Shown here one piece after another: positions 1-8,754 of a DNA stretch of 64,000 nt. The stretch is taken from contig JAMYFF010000008.1 of assembly GCA_024128875.1 (NCBI GenBank), positions 62,001-126,000 of the forward strand, read 5' to 3'. The first letter of the stretch is position 1, and each line of letters starts with the position of its first letter. The position numbers and the translations under genes were made by a program. A model generated the notes under the pieces. It made no database searches. It was not told the DNA's origin and worked only from the letters and a program-made list of their open reading frames with translations. This DNA comes from Salinilacustrithrix flava. GTDB taxonomy: Bacteria > Actinomycetota > Acidimicrobiia > Acidimicrobiales > Salinilacustritrichaceae.

Positions 1-263
1 CGGTCATCGACCACCGGGCATCCGGCGTCCTCGATCGGGACCGAGGCATCGTGGACCGCGTCGGCGGCCTCTTCAGCGACGAGCCGACCTCGGACAAGGA
101 CCTCTACCAGGAGGCGGAGCGACGCCTGGCCGAGGCGGCGGCTGACAGCGAGCTGCGTTCCGCCGGTGAGGCCAAGGCGGCCGCGACCGTGGAGCAGCTC
201 CTCCGCGAGGCCGGCATCGAGCAGGTCCGGGTGATCTTCGCCGAGCCCGGCGCCGTCGCCTGA
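1..263 (+). CDS. DUF4230 family protein, C-terminal fragment
   Basis: The reading frame is open from the window edge (codons start at base 3) and ends with TGA at 261-263, so only the last 86 or so residues are present. The visible part has the pattern VDRVGGLFSD, a helix rich in A, E and R, and a closing LLREAGIEQVRVIF strand. This matches the C-terminal end of DUF4230 proteins, usually membrane-anchored proteins of unknown function. The annotated-looking GTG at 51 is internal, because the coding signal continues upstream of it. No function can be assigned from the fragment. Confidence 0.6.
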   Translation, partial: VIDHRASGVLDRDRGIVDRVGGLFSDEPTSDKDLYQEAERRLAEAAADSELRSAGEAKAAATVEQLLREAGIEQVRVIFAEPGAVA

Positions 264-326
264 CCGTGGCCCGACTGCCGGGGTCGCCCGCGCATGGGCC
301 TAGTCTCCGGGCGAGGTGACGACCCC

Positions 327-1031
327 ATGACCACGAACGACGACCAGATCGGCGACGCCCTGGTGGCGTACATCGGCTCGCTGACCCAGGACCACACGGT
401 GGAGGCGGTGTTCCGCCACCTGGGTGACTACTGCACCGAGCTGCTCCCCGCCGACGGTGTGGGCGTCCTGCTCCTCGAGGAGCAGAACCTGACCGTGGCG
501 ACCGCCAACAGCGAGGTCGGAGACACCGTCGAGGCCCTCGAGGTCGAGCTGCAGGAAGGACCGTGCGTGGAGTGCGTGCGGATCGGCCATCCGGTGCTCG
601 TCCCCGACCTCGCGACCGCCGCCGACCGCTACCCCCGATTCGTGCCCCGGGCGATCGAGGCGGGCGCGGGGGCGATCCACGCCCTGCCGATGACCGGGCA
701 CGGCGACCTCGTCGGTTCGCTGAACATCATCAGCCTGCAGCCGACCGAGCTGACCGAGACCCAGCTCAGCACGGCGCGGATGTTGGCCGATGTCGCCGTG
801 TCGTACATCTTCGCCGTACGGCTCCACGAGGAGACCTCGGAGCTGGCCGGCCAGCTGCAGAACGCCCTCGACACGCGCGTGGTCATCGAGCAGGCCAAGG
901 GCGTGCTCTCCGAGCGCCACGACGAATCGCTGGCCCAGGCGTTCAACCGTCTGCGGAACCACGCGCGCAGCAGGAGCACGCCGGTGCGCGAGATCGCCAG
1001 ACAGGTCATCGAAGAACGCCTCCAGCCCTGA
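327..1031 (+). CDS. GAF-ANTAR domain transcription antitermination regulator
   Basis: The protein has 234 residues. A GAF sensor domain spans about residues 10-160, with the family signature LQEGPCVECVRIGHPVLVPDL. A C-terminal ANTAR RNA-binding domain spans about 170-230 (IEQAKGVLSER..SLAQAFNRLRNHAR). ANTAR proteins bind paired hairpins in nascent RNA and prevent termination. The GAF domain is expected to sense a small ligand or redox signal. I chose ATG 327 over the in-frame ATG at 294 because GAGGTGA lies 8 bases before it. A second protein of the same architecture lies at 7617-8321, and the genes between them look like a stress island. Confidence 0.9.
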   Translation: MTTNDDQIGDALVAYIGSLTQDHTVEAVFRHLGDYCTELLPADGVGVLLLEEQNLTVATANSEVGDTVEALEVELQEGPCVECVRIGHPVLVPDLATAADRYPRFVPRAIEAGAGAIHALPMTGHGDLVGSLNIISLQPTELTETQLSTARMLADVAVSYIFAVRLHEETSELAGQLQNALDTRVVIEQAKGVLSERHDESLAQAFNRLRNHARSRSTPVREIARQVIEERLQP

Positions 1032-1091
1032 CGGGAGGCCCGCCAGGGCTGGGTCGATCCGCGGATCGCGACCCGTTCGGGCCGCAGCTCG

Positions 1092-1304
1092 CTACGACTC
1101 GACGACGAAGGCGACCTGGAGCTCGACCTGCCAGAGGTCCACGCCACCGCTCTCGTTGACGTTGGCCCGGATGTCCTTGATCTCGCACCACTCCTGACCG
1201 CGGACCTTCTGAGCGGAGCGCTTGAGGGCGGTCTCGACAGCAGCTTCGATGCTGTCCGGGGACTCGCCGATCAGGTTGGTCTTCTTGTAGGTCTTGCCGG
1301 ACAT
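1092..1304 (-). CDS. Dodecin family protein
   Basis: This is a 70-residue protein of typical dodecin length. It shows the dodecin pattern: Y-K-x-NLIGES-x-S, then an AAVETALKRSAQ helix, then a final strand pair ending LWQVELQVAFVVES. Dodecins assemble into hollow dodecamers that bind and buffer flavins or related ligands in the cytoplasm. The ATG at 1304 is preceded by GAGGAG (AGGAG 8 bases upstream). The open frame continues further upstream, but that extension overlaps the divergent promoter region of the P-type ATPase and has no family similarity. A second dodecin lies at 5085-5294. The family call is firm, the ligand unknown. Confidence 0.88.
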   Translation of the reverse strand: MSGKTYKKTNLIGESPDSIEAAVETALKRSAQKVRGQEWCEIKDIRANVNESGGVDLWQVELQVAFVVES

Positions 1305-1489
1305 GGGGTCTCCTCGTTCGGGGTCGTTGGGCGACCCGTCACCTACCCGTCGCCTGCCAGGGTCACCACACCGGGGCTCGACGGCGCCGGCGACATCGAC
1401 ATGGAGCCCGGTGAAGCCGTCGAGCGCCGATGCACGTGCGGCCCCGGCTCGAGCCAGGCCCCACAACCTGTACTCGTAGGGTTTGCCAC
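1305..1489. promoter_or_regulatory. Divergent promoter region between dodecin and P-type ATPase
   Basis: This is 185 bases without a convincing gene, between two divergently transcribed genes. It contains the inverted repeat GGGTCG-5-CGACCC at 1321-1337, just upstream of the dodecin ribosome binding site. It could be an operator or a 5' UTR hairpin. No clear -10/-35 pair was recognised. Confidence 0.4.
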
Positions 1490-4042
1490 ATGGATGACCG
1501 AACCGAGGGCCCGGGCATCGACGCACCACATGCCGCGGGGGCCGAGGCGGTCACGGCAGCGCTCGACGTCGACCCAGGGGTCGGGCTCTCGGAAGACGAG
1601 GTCCGCCAGCGGCGGGAACGGTTCGGGCCGAACCGGCTCGGCCAGGGCAAGCGGACGCCGTGGTGGCGCGTGGTGTGGAACCAGGTCGCCGACGCGGTCA
1701 TCGTCCTGCTGCTGGGCGCGGCGGCCGCCGGGTTGGTGGCTGGTGAGGTGGTGGAAGCCGCGGCCATCGGCGTCGTCCTCGTCGTCAACACCGTGGTCGG
1801 CTTCGTCACCGAGCTGCGGGCCGCCCGCTCCATGGAGTCGCTCCGGGCGTTGATGACCACGACCGCCGAGGTGGAGCGTGGCGACCGTCGCTACGAGATC
1901 GACGCCGGCGACCTCGTGCCGGGCGACGTCGTCGGGATCGAGGCGGGCGAGCAGGTGCCGGCGGACCTCCGTGTGCTCGAGGCCGAGGAGCTGCGGGTCG
2001 ACGAGGCCGGCCTCACCGGGGAGAACGAGCCGGTCACCAAGGCCGTGGAGCCCGTCGCTGCAGAGACGCCCCTGGCCGAGCGCACCTCGATGCTCTACAC
2101 GGGCACCACCGTTGCGGCCGGGCGCGGGCGGGGGGTCGTGGTCGCGACGGGACGCAGCACCGAGATGGGGCGCATCTCGGATCTCGCCGAGTCGGCCGAC
2201 GACACCAAGGCGCCGCTGCAGGAGGGGTTGAGCCGCCTGAGCCGACAGCTCGCGATCGCCGTCGTCGTGGGCGCCATCGCACTGCTGGCGCTGGGCGTGC
2301 TCCGAGGGCTCGAGACCGACGAGGCGATCGAGGTGGCGGTGGCACTGGCGATCGCCGTGGTGCCCGAGGGCCTCCCCGCGGTCGCGACGCTCACGCTGGC
2401 GGTGGGGATGCGGCGGATGGCCGCCGGCAACGCCCTGGTGCGGCGGCTACCGGCGGTGGAGACGCTCGGCTCCACCACGGTGATCTGCTCGGACAAGACC
2501 GGCACGCTCACCCGGAACGAGATGGAGGTCGTCGAGGTCACCACCGCCGACGACGGTGACGAGCACGACCTGTGGGTGACGGCCGCGCTGTGCAACGACG
2601 CAGACGTCGACACCGACGGCCAACCGATCGGCGACCCGACCGAGGTCGCCCTGCTCCACGGCGCATCCGAGCGGAACGTCGAGTGGCGGGAACTGCGGGA
2701 GGAGCACCCCCGGGAGCGGGAGGTGCCGTTCAGCTCCGAGGCCAAGCGCATGGCCGTCGTGGCCGACGGGGCGACGCACGTGAAGGGCGCCCCGGAGGTG
2801 CTCCTCGACCCGGACCGGCACGCCGGGCTCCTCGAGGCGGCCGAGGAGATGGCCAGCCGAGCGTTGCGGGTGCTGGCGTTCGCTCGCGGGCCGGTGGTGG
2901 GTGACGACGCTCCGGACGAGGCGCTGTTCGAGCAGGCCGAGGTGCTGGGTCTGGTCGGCATGCACGACCCGCCGCGGGACACGGCGATCGACGCCATCGA
3001 GGTGCTGGCTCAGGCGGGGATCCGCACCGTGATGATCACCGGCGACCGACCGGACACCGCCGCGGCCATCGGGTCACGGATGGGGATCTCGGATGGCCAT
3101 GCCGTCACCGGCAAGGAGCTCGACGACCTGAGCGCCGACGAGCTCGTCGAGCACGCCGGGCGCGCGGCGCTGTTCGCCCGGGTCGCGCCGGAGCACAAGC
3201 TGCGCATCGTCGAGTCGTTGCAGGCCGCAGGGGAGGTCGTGGCGGTGACCGGTGACGGGGTCAACGACGCCCCGGCGCTCAGCCAGGCCGACGTCGGCGT
3301 CGCCATGGGCTCGGGCACCGACGTCGCTCGTGACGCCGCCGACATCGTGCTCCTCGACGACGAGTTCCCCACCATCGTCACGGCGGTGGCCGAGGGCCGG
3401 CGCATCTTCGCCAACATCCGGCGCTTCGCCCAGTTCCTGTTCTCCTGGCACCTCGCCGAGGTCGCCGTGATCACCATCGCCCTGGCCGCCGGCGTCGACC
3501 CCCCGCTCGCCGGACTGATGATCCTCTGGAACAACCTGATCATCGACGTGCTCCCCTCCTTCGCGCTCGCCCTCGAGCCGGGCCGCGAGGACGTCATGCG
3601 CGATCCACCCCGGGATCCCGCCGAGCCCGTCGTCGACCGTGGCCTCCTCGGTCGCACCGTGACCCACGCATCTCTGGTGGCCGGCGTGGGCCTCGTCGCC
3701 TACGGACTCGCTCGCTGGTCGCTGGACCTCTCCGTGGAGGGGATGCAGACCATGGCGTTCACGGCGATGACCATCGGACAGACCCTCGGCGTGTTCAATG
3801 CCCGAAGCGAGCACGGATCCGGCTTCCGCGGCGCCACACAGAACCCCTGGCTGTGGGCCGCGCTCGGCATCACCCTGGCGCTGACCCTGGCCGCCCTCAC
3901 GGTCGGGCCCCTGCGCGACCTGCTCGGTCTCACGACACTCCCTGGCAGCGCCTACCTCACCGCCTTCGCACTCGGCCTCGTGCCCGTGATCGCGATCCAG
4001 GGCGTGCGTGCCCGGCGAGGCCCATCGCCGAACCGGAGCTGA
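1490..4042 (+). CDS. Calcium-type cation-transporting P-type ATPase (P2)
   Basis: An 850-residue membrane pump that couples ATP hydrolysis to cation export. Visible in order: the N-terminal cation-ATPase domain (about 15-85), actuator-loop motif TGEN at 176-179, transmembrane-4 motif VVPEGLP (about 285), phosphorylation motif DKTGTLT with Asp335, hinge motif TGDGVNDAP at 587-595, and the C-terminal P2-type transmembrane domain. The VVPEGLP motif places it in the Ca2+/Mn2+-like P2 group rather than the heavy-metal P1B group. ATG 1490 fits the family start; the upstream in-frame ATG at 1430 lies in the intergenic region. Mycobacterial CtpF, a dormancy-regulon pump, is a plausible functional relative, but I cannot prove orthology. 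Confidence 0.93.
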   Translation: MDDRTEGPGIDAPHAAGAEAVTAALDVDPGVGLSEDEVRQRRERFGPNRLGQGKRTPWWRVVWNQVADAVIVLLLGAAAAGLVAGEVVEAAAIGVVLVVNTVVGFVTELRAARSMESLRALMTTTAEVERGDRRYEIDAGDLVPGDVVGIEAGEQVPADLRVLEAEELRVDEAGLTGENEPVTKAVEPVAAETPLAERTSMLYTGTTVAAGRGRGVVVATGRSTEMGRISDLAESADDTKAPLQEGLSRLSRQLAIAVVVGAIALLALGVLRGLETDEAIEVAVALAIAVVPEGLPAVATLTLAVGMRRMAAGNALVRRLPAVETLGSTTVICSDKTGTLTRNEMEVVEVTTADDGDEHDLWVTAALCNDADVDTDGQPIGDPTEVALLHGASERNVEWRELREEHPREREVPFSSEAKRMAVVADGATHVKGAPEVLLDPDRHAGLLEAAEEMASRALRVLAFARGPVVGDDAPDEALFEQAEVLGLVGMHDPPRDTAIDAIEVLAQAGIRTVMITGDRPDTAAAIGSRMGISDGHAVTGKELDDLSADELVEHAGRAALFARVAPEHKLRIVESLQAAGEVVAVTGDGVNDAPALSQADVGVAMGSGTDVARDAADIVLLDDEFPTIVTAVAEGRRIFANIRRFAQFLFSWHLAEVAVITIALAAGVDPPLAGLMILWNNLIIDVLPSFALALEPGREDVMRDPPRDPAEPVVDRGLLGRTVTHASLVAGVGLVAYGLARWSLDLSVEGMQTMAFTAMTIGQTLGVFNARSEHGSGFRGATQNPWLWAALGITLALTLAALTVGPLRDLLGLTTLPGSAYLTAFALGLVPVIAIQGVRARRGPSPNRS

Positions 4043-4045
4043 GCC

Positions 4046-5014
4046 TCAAGCGGTCACCTCCACCATCTCGATGTGGGGTACGAGCAGCTCGATCTCGCGG
4101 CCGCTCCCGCTGGCCAGCCCCCGGCGGGTCACGTTGAGGGTCCCGGCGGCGGTTCCGACCCGCACCGCCTCCTGGACGCTGGATCCCCTCGCCAGCGCGA
4201 CGGCGATGCCGGCGGTCACTGAATCGCCCGCTCCGCGCTGATCGACAGGGTCGACGCTCGGTCCCCGGACCTCGTAGTAGCGGCCCTCCAACAGCGCCAA
4301 CGTCGGTTGTTCGCCACGGGTGACGACGACTGCAGCGGCTCCGCGGGCGGCCAGGCGGCGCAGCGCCTCGAACAAGGAAGGCCTGGTCGCGTCCTTCACC
4401 TCCCCGGTGACCGCCAGCTCCTCATCGCTGATCTTGAGGAGATCGAGCCCTCCTTCGAGCGCTGCGTCGAGGGGAGGTCCGCACAGGTCGGCGATGACCG
4501 CCGTGCCGTTCCGGCGCAGGTCCCGCGCCATGCGGGTGTAGACCTCGAGCGGCACGAGATCGGGGACGTCGCCTCGGGTCAGGCCGGGCGTCTCCGGGCC
4601 GCCGAGCACCACGAGGTCTGCGTTCAGGCCGGCCACGAACGCGACGCCGTAGAGCTCGTCGACCTCGTGTCGGGACCGAGCCATGGCCCCCATCTCGGCC
4701 AAGGGCACCCGCTCCCCCGAGCGTCGATCGTGCATGTATGCGCCGTTGCCACCGGCGGCGGACACGGCGCGGACATCGATGTCCCATCGCTCCAGCAGCG
4801 ACCTGATGACCGTTCCGGTCTCGCCGCCGAAGGACGAGCACAGCACGACGTCCACGCCGAGGCTGGCGACCAGCCGAGCGACCCAGACCCCCTGCCCGCC
4901 GGGATGGAGGTGGATCTCGTCACCGGCGCCGCCCGCCTCGACGGTGACCGTGAGCAACGGCGTCGGAGCGAGGACCATGACCCGAGATCGGTGTCGAGCG
5001 GTGCGCTGCGTCAT
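4046..5014 (-). CDS. PfkB family carbohydrate kinase (1-phosphofructokinase-like)
   Basis: The protein has 322 residues with the ribokinase/PfkB fold. An N-terminal sugar-binding segment (HLHPGGQGVWVARLVASLG) resembles LacC/FruK-type phosphofructokinases. The C-terminal anion-hole motif RGAGDSVTAG contains the catalytic Asp. It should phosphorylate a sugar or sugar phosphate with ATP in the cytoplasm; the exact substrate is unclear. ATG 5014 is preceded by AAGGA at 9 bases; ATG 4978 is the main alternative. It ends 3 bases from the convergent P-type ATPase. A pump beside a PfkB kinase recalls the mycobacterial dormancy genes ctpF and pfkB, an inference from content only. Confidence 0.88.
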   Translation of the reverse strand: MTQRTARHRSRVMVLAPTPLLTVTVEAGGAGDEIHLHPGGQGVWVARLVASLGVDVVLCSSFGGETGTVIRSLLERWDIDVRAVSAAGGNGAYMHDRRSGERVPLAEMGAMARSRHEVDELYGVAFVAGLNADLVVLGGPETPGLTRGDVPDLVPLEVYTRMARDLRRNGTAVIADLCGPPLDAALEGGLDLLKISDEELAVTGEVKDATRPSLFEALRRLAARGAAAVVVTRGEQPTLALLEGRYYEVRGPSVDPVDQRGAGDSVTAGIAVALARGSSVQEAVRVGTAAGTLNVTRRGLASGSGREIELLVPHIEMVEVTA

Positions 5015-5084
5015 CCTGCGAGGTCCTTGCAGACGGTCGGTGCTTCCATCCACCCCCCTCCGGGGTCGTTCACGTCAGCCCGTC

Positions 5085-5294
5085 TCACTCGTCGAGCACG
5101 AAGGTGACCTTCATGATCACCTCGTAGCCGGTGATCTGGCCATCAGCGCTGAGGGAGACCTCCTGCTCCTTGATCCAGGCGCTTCGCAGGTTGTGCAGGG
5201 TCTGGGCGGCGCGCTCGACGCCGACGCGGACTGCGTCCTCGAAGCTGGTCTCGGAACGTGCGCTGATCTCGGTGACACGTGCGACGGAAGCCAT
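5085..5294 (-). CDS. Dodecin family protein (second copy)
   Basis: This 69-residue protein closely fits classical dodecins: SVARVTEISARSETSFEDAV, a central helix, then a Gly-containing turn (DGQITGYEVIMKVTFVLDE). It should form a flavin-storing dodecamer. It differs from the copy at 1092-1304, sharing only the fold pattern, so the two may bind different ligands. AGGAG lies before ATG 5294. It sits upstream of the pfkB-like gene on the same strand with a 70-base gap, and may be co-transcribed with it. Confidence 0.92.
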   Translation of the reverse strand: MASVARVTEISARSETSFEDAVRVGVERAAQTLHNLRSAWIKEQEVSLSADGQITGYEVIMKVTFVLDE

Positions 5295-5406
5295 CGGACT
5301 CTCCTGTTTCAGTTGGTGGTTGCAGATTGGTGCTGTTGGGCCAGTTCAGAGTTCCGGGCCCGGACGTGGGCCCAGCACCGGCCGTTCTGGGCCGGTGACC
5401 TGTTGC

Positions 5407-5754
5407 TCAGGGCACGTCGAAGGGGGGCGGGCCGATCCCGTGTATGGAAGTGGTGCGCTCGGGTCCGGCCGGAGTGGGCTCGGTGACGGCAGGGGCGGAT
5501 CGCCCGTCGTCGAGCTCCAGGAGGATCTCAGTGCCTGCACGAGGAGGCGTCTGCCCATCGGGCCAGTGGAGATGGCCCCGCCACCACCGAGGGCCTTCCT
5601 TGATCTCGCCGCCCACGCTGCACTGATTCCGGCCACCGAAGAGGTCGGCACGAACGGAGTGGATCACCCGACTCCGGATCCGCACGATGGCGAAGGTGTT
5701 GACGTGGATCTCGTCGTGGCTGTTCGGGGTGGTGGCGTGGTGATCGTGGATCAT
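5407..5754 (-). CDS. Conserved 115-residue protein of unknown function, copy A
   Basis: I do not recognise a named family. The protein is 115 residues, soluble, with no signal peptide or membrane segment. It is paralogous to 8371-8718, also 115 residues. Shared blocks are R-x-x-R/V-VI-V-ADLxGGR-xSVGG, EGPRWWRG and a C-terminal G-I/V-GPPPF-D/E-VP. The middle reads like a small beta-rich domain (GGEIKEGPRWWRGHLHWP). Its ATG overlaps the stop of the upstream SpoIIE-PAS gene (ATGA, 5751-5754), so it is translationally coupled to that phosphatase. A role tied to the phosphatase or STAS switch is inferred from position only. Confidence 0.8.
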   Translation of the reverse strand: MIHDHHATTPNSHDEIHVNTFAIVRIRSRVIHSVRADLFGGRNQCSVGGEIKEGPRWWRGHLHWPDGQTPPRAGTEILLELDDGRSAPAVTEPTPAGPERTTSIHGIGPPPFDVP

Positions 5755-7325
5755 CGGTGGGTCCGTTCGTGCTGCGGGCGGATGGTGGCGATCACGTAGG
5801 TGTGCCCATCCATGCGGACGGGGCTGAGGGCCACCTCGGCGACGATCGTGGTGCCGTCGCGGTGACGGCCCCGGAGCTGCCGCTTGCTCATCGGCCGTGT
5901 GGTCGGGTTCTCCAGGTAGCGCTGCCGGTGGTCGGCGTGGCCGGTTCGGACGTCCTCGGGTACGAGGCGGTCGATGGAGGTGCCGATGAGCTCACTGCGG
6001 CTGTACCCGAAGAGCGACTCGGTGCGGTGGTTCGCCAGGACGACGGTGCCGGTCGGGTCGGTGACCACCAGGGCATCCGGTGTTGCGTCCACGAGCTGCC
6101 AGATCAGGTCGGCGGAGAGGGGCAGCTGCCCGATCGGAACCCGAGCGTGGCTGGCCTGCTCGCCGGCGTCGAGCACCGCGGCGCCGGGCCGGAAGGTGAG
6201 CACGGCGATGTCGTCGCGCAACAGGTTCTGGGGGCCGGCGAGCGCCAGCAGGTGGTCGGCGAGCTCATCAGGCGCGTTGGTGCCGGCGTTGCCAGCCGCA
6301 CGACGGAGTCGCTCGATCTGGTCGGTGATGACCGTGTCGACGGTCTCGACGAGGCCATCGCTGTAGAGCACGATCGTGTCACCGGGCCGCACCTCCCAGC
6401 GATGCGCCCGGTACGTGGCCTCCGCGATGGCCCCGACGGGTGGTCCCGGCCGAACCGCGCAGAGGCTGGCGTGGCCGTTGGACCCGGTCACGATGGGCGG
6501 AGGGTGACCCGCCGAGGTCACGACCGTGCCCTGCGGGCCGATCTCCACGCAGCAGCACGTGGCGAAGCCATCTCGGTCCAGGGCGAGGTCGTTGAGCCGG
6601 GCCAGCGCGATGGTCGCGGGGAGACCTTCGAGTAGGTGGCTGTAGAGGGCGGTGCGGAACTCGCTCATCTGGACGGCGGCTTCGATGCCGTGCCCGGCGA
6701 CATCACCGAGGACGAGCACCGTGCGCCCGTCACGCGTGTGGACGATGTCGTACCAGTCGCCGCCGACCTTGCTGCCGTCGCCGGCGGGTGCGTAGCGGGC
6801 AGCTGCCTCGCCGGTGGATCCCGGTCCGATCTCGGGGAGCAGACGTCGTTGCAGGAGGAGACCGGCCTGGCTCGTCTGCGCGCCGAGGTGGGTGCGACGC
6901 AGCGCGGCGACCCCTGCGGCGACGAGCACCTCCAGCGCGCCCAGGCGGGCGGGTCCGAGGTGGTCGTGGCGGGCGAACCGCGCCCAGAACTTCACCACGG
7001 CGCTGTCACCGGGCACAGCGGTGACGGATGCACACGTCGGCGATCCGTCTGCGTCGCGCCCGTGCAGCAACGCACCGCGTCCTCCGCCCGGCGCCGGGAG
7101 GTCGGTAGCGACGGGAACGCGCCCGTACGACGCGATGAGGTGCTGGTCGCCGTCGCCGAGCCACACCGCGGTCGCTGCCGCCCCGAGGCCACGGTGGCAG
7201 CCGTCGACGAGCGCCGCGCCAGCGGTCGCAGCGTCGGTGGCGACGCCGAGCGCAGTCGTGGTTCGAGAGAGCTCGGTCCAGTCGAGGTCGCCGGTGCGGG
7301 CCGGCGGGACCCGGGTGTCCAGCAT
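5751..7325 (-). CDS. GAF-SpoIIE/PP2C phosphatase-PAS signalling protein
   Basis: The protein has 524 residues. A GAF-like sensor spans about 20-165. A SpoIIE-type PP2C phosphatase domain spans about 175-385, with metal-binding motifs GGDWYD (188-193), DVAGHG (about 207) and a late DD near 370. A PAS domain (about 405-515, ATPDALVVTDPTGTVVLAN) closes the protein. Such phosphatases dephosphorylate STAS anti-anti-sigma proteins in partner-switch pathways, and a STAS protein is encoded nearby at 8755-9105. A PAS domain after the phosphatase is less common than before it. Both ends are coupled by 4-base and 3-base overlaps with neighbouring ORFs (5407-5754 downstream, 7325-7414 upstream). Confidence 0.9.
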   Translation of the reverse strand: MLDTRVPPARTGDLDWTELSRTTTALGVATDAATAGAALVDGCHRGLGAAATAVWLGDGDQHLIASYGRVPVATDLPAPGGGRGALLHGRDADGSPTCASVTAVPGDSAVVKFWARFARHDHLGPARLGALEVLVAAGVAALRRTHLGAQTSQAGLLLQRRLLPEIGPGSTGEAAARYAPAGDGSKVGGDWYDIVHTRDGRTVLVLGDVAGHGIEAAVQMSEFRTALYSHLLEGLPATIALARLNDLALDRDGFATCCCVEIGPQGTVVTSAGHPPPIVTGSNGHASLCAVRPGPPVGAIAEATYRAHRWEVRPGDTIVLYSDGLVETVDTVITDQIERLRRAAGNAGTNAPDELADHLLALAGPQNLLRDDIAVLTFRPGAAVLDAGEQASHARVPIGQLPLSADLIWQLVDATPDALVVTDPTGTVVLANHRTESLFGYSRSELIGTSIDRLVPEDVRTGHADHRQRYLENPTTRPMSKRQLRGRHRDGTTIVAEVALSPVRMDGHTYVIATIRPQHERTHR

Positions 7326-7414
7326 CAGTGGAGCCCCGCACTGCTCAGCACCCGGGTCGCGCGCCGGGGCAGGTGTGCGGCGCCGAGTGCGTCTGAGGCA
7401 TCCATCTGAGCCAT
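7325..7414 (-). CDS. Possible 29-residue leader peptide coupled to the phosphatase
   Basis: A short ORF starts at ATG 7414 with GGAGG five bases before it, and ends at 7325-7327, where its TGA overlaps the phosphatase ATG as ATGA. The peptide (MAQMDASDALGAAH..) matches nothing I know. The good ribosome binding site and exact stop-start overlap suggest translation, either as a leader that sets phosphatase translation or as a microprotein. It is too short to be certain. Confidence 0.4.
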   Translation of the reverse strand: MAQMDASDALGAAHLPRRATRVLSSAGLH

Positions 7415-7616
7415 GTCACCCTCCAAGCATCCACACGTCGATCGATCGTGTGCGCCGAGGACGAGAGCGCCACCACGCCCGCAAACATGTGCGGAGCGTG
7501 CAGCCATCCCACCGAGGTCAGGAGCGGAGCGACCTGTCGACGACCCTACGTGGACTTGACATCGGCCGCAACGGACAGACCCCGCCTCGCCCGGTCGTCA
7601 GCGCGCGGGAGCGGGG

Positions 7617-8321
7617 CTAGGGACGTAGGTCGAGGTTCACCACGGCGTGCGCGACCACCGACAGCTTGGCGTTGTGGTTCCGTGCGTGCCGACGCAGGAT
7701 CTGCAACGCAGCGTCGACGGAGATGCTCCGCTCGTTGGCCAGCACACCCTTGGCCTGCTCGACGATGATCCGGGTCTCCAGCGCATGCTCCAGCTGGGCG
7801 ACGACCTCCGTCGCTTCTCGGTAGGCCGAGGCATACACGATGTAGCCGGTGGTCGTGTCGGCGAGCAGCTGGGCCGCTTCGATCTGTCGATCGGTCCACT
7901 GGCGTGGACGGGTGTCGTACAAGGTGAGGACCCCGAACTCGGCGTCTTCGATGTGCAGCGGAACCCCGGCGGCGGCGACTACGCCCGCCTTCTCGGCGGC
8001 CCGTGCGAGGTCAGGCCACCGGTCGGCGTGGTCCCGCAGATCGCTGATGCGCAACGGCTTCCCGAGGTCGTGGACCTCATGGCACGGTCCTTGCCGAGTG
8101 CGCTCCTCGATCATCTCGAGGGAGGCGATGGACTCGCTCAACGCCGTCACGGAGCGGAGCCTGCCCTGCGCATCAGCCATGGAGATGCCCGCCCCGCAGA
8201 TGTCGAAGACCCTCGTGGCGTCGTCGACGAGGTCGTGGAGCACGTCGGCGACCGATCTGTCTCGAGCGAGCGACTCGGCGACGTTCGCCAACGCCTGCCT
8301 CAGCTGACCCTCGTCGATCAC
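7617..8321 (-). CDS. GAF-ANTAR domain transcription antitermination regulator (second copy)
   Basis: The protein has 234 residues, the same length and domain order as 327-1031. The GAF domain spans about 10-165 (RQGPCHEVHDLGKPLRISDL), followed by an ANTAR domain from about 175 (RIIVEQAKGVLANERSISVDAALQILRRHARNHN). It is expected to bind RNA hairpins and control termination in response to a signal sensed by the GAF domain. It starts with GTG 8321 after a G-rich stretch. It lies between the phosphatase gene and the 115-residue/STAS pair on the same strand. Gaps of about 200 and 49 bases separate it from them, so at least one separate promoter is likely in 7415-7616. Confidence 0.9.
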   Translation of the reverse strand: MIDEGQLRQALANVAESLARDRSVADVLHDLVDDATRVFDICGAGISMADAQGRLRSVTALSESIASLEMIEERTRQGPCHEVHDLGKPLRISDLRDHADRWPDLARAAEKAGVVAAAGVPLHIEDAEFGVLTLYDTRPRQWTDRQIEAAQLLADTTTGYIVYASAYREATEVVAQLEHALETRIIVEQAKGVLANERSISVDAALQILRRHARNHNAKLSVVAHAVVNLDLRP

Positions 8322-8370
8322 GACACCCGCCCCCGGTCGGTCTCGCCGCCACGGTACATCCGTGCCAGTT

Positions 8371-8718
8371 TCACGGGACCTCGAAGGGCGGCGGTCCGAC
8401 CCCGTGGAGGACGGCGCTGTGGGCGGGTGCGTTCGGAGCCGGCTCGATGACTGCGACGCCGGATCGTCCGTTGTCGACCTCGATGATCACCTCGCTGCAC
8501 GTGACCGGCTGATCGTCGTCTCCGTCCCACTCCACCCTTCCTCGCCACCAACGTGGGCCCTCGGCAACCCGTCCACCGACGCTGTAGTGGCTCCGTCCCC
8601 CGATGAGGTCGGCGTGCACGTGTTCGATCACCCGGTCGCCGAGCCGCAGCACACCATCGCCGTGGTACCTCACGTGCTCAGGTGTCGGATCATCCTTGGC
8701 ATGGTCATCGGGGTCCAT
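8371..8718 (-). CDS. Conserved 115-residue protein of unknown function, copy B
   Basis: This is a paralogue of 5407-5754. Starting at ATG 8718 (GGAAGGG just upstream) gives 115 residues, exactly the length of copy A, which supports this start over ATG 8739. It has the same core blocks: HADLIGGRSHYSVGGRVAEGPRWWRG (in part) and the C-terminal GVGPPPFEVP. It has no signal peptide and an acidic N-terminus rich in D and H. It lies 36 bases downstream of the STAS gene, where copy A follows the phosphatase. Each copy is thus paired with one partner-switch component. Function unknown. Confidence 0.8.
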   Translation of the reverse strand: MDPDDHAKDDPTPEHVRYHGDGVLRLGDRVIEHVHADLIGGRSHYSVGGRVAEGPRWWRGRVEWDGDDDQPVTCSEVIIEVDNGRSGVAVIEPAPNAPAHSAVLHGVGPPPFEVP

Positions 8719-8754
8719 GGCTTCCCTTCCGTGGAGCAAGCACTGGTGTCGCCG

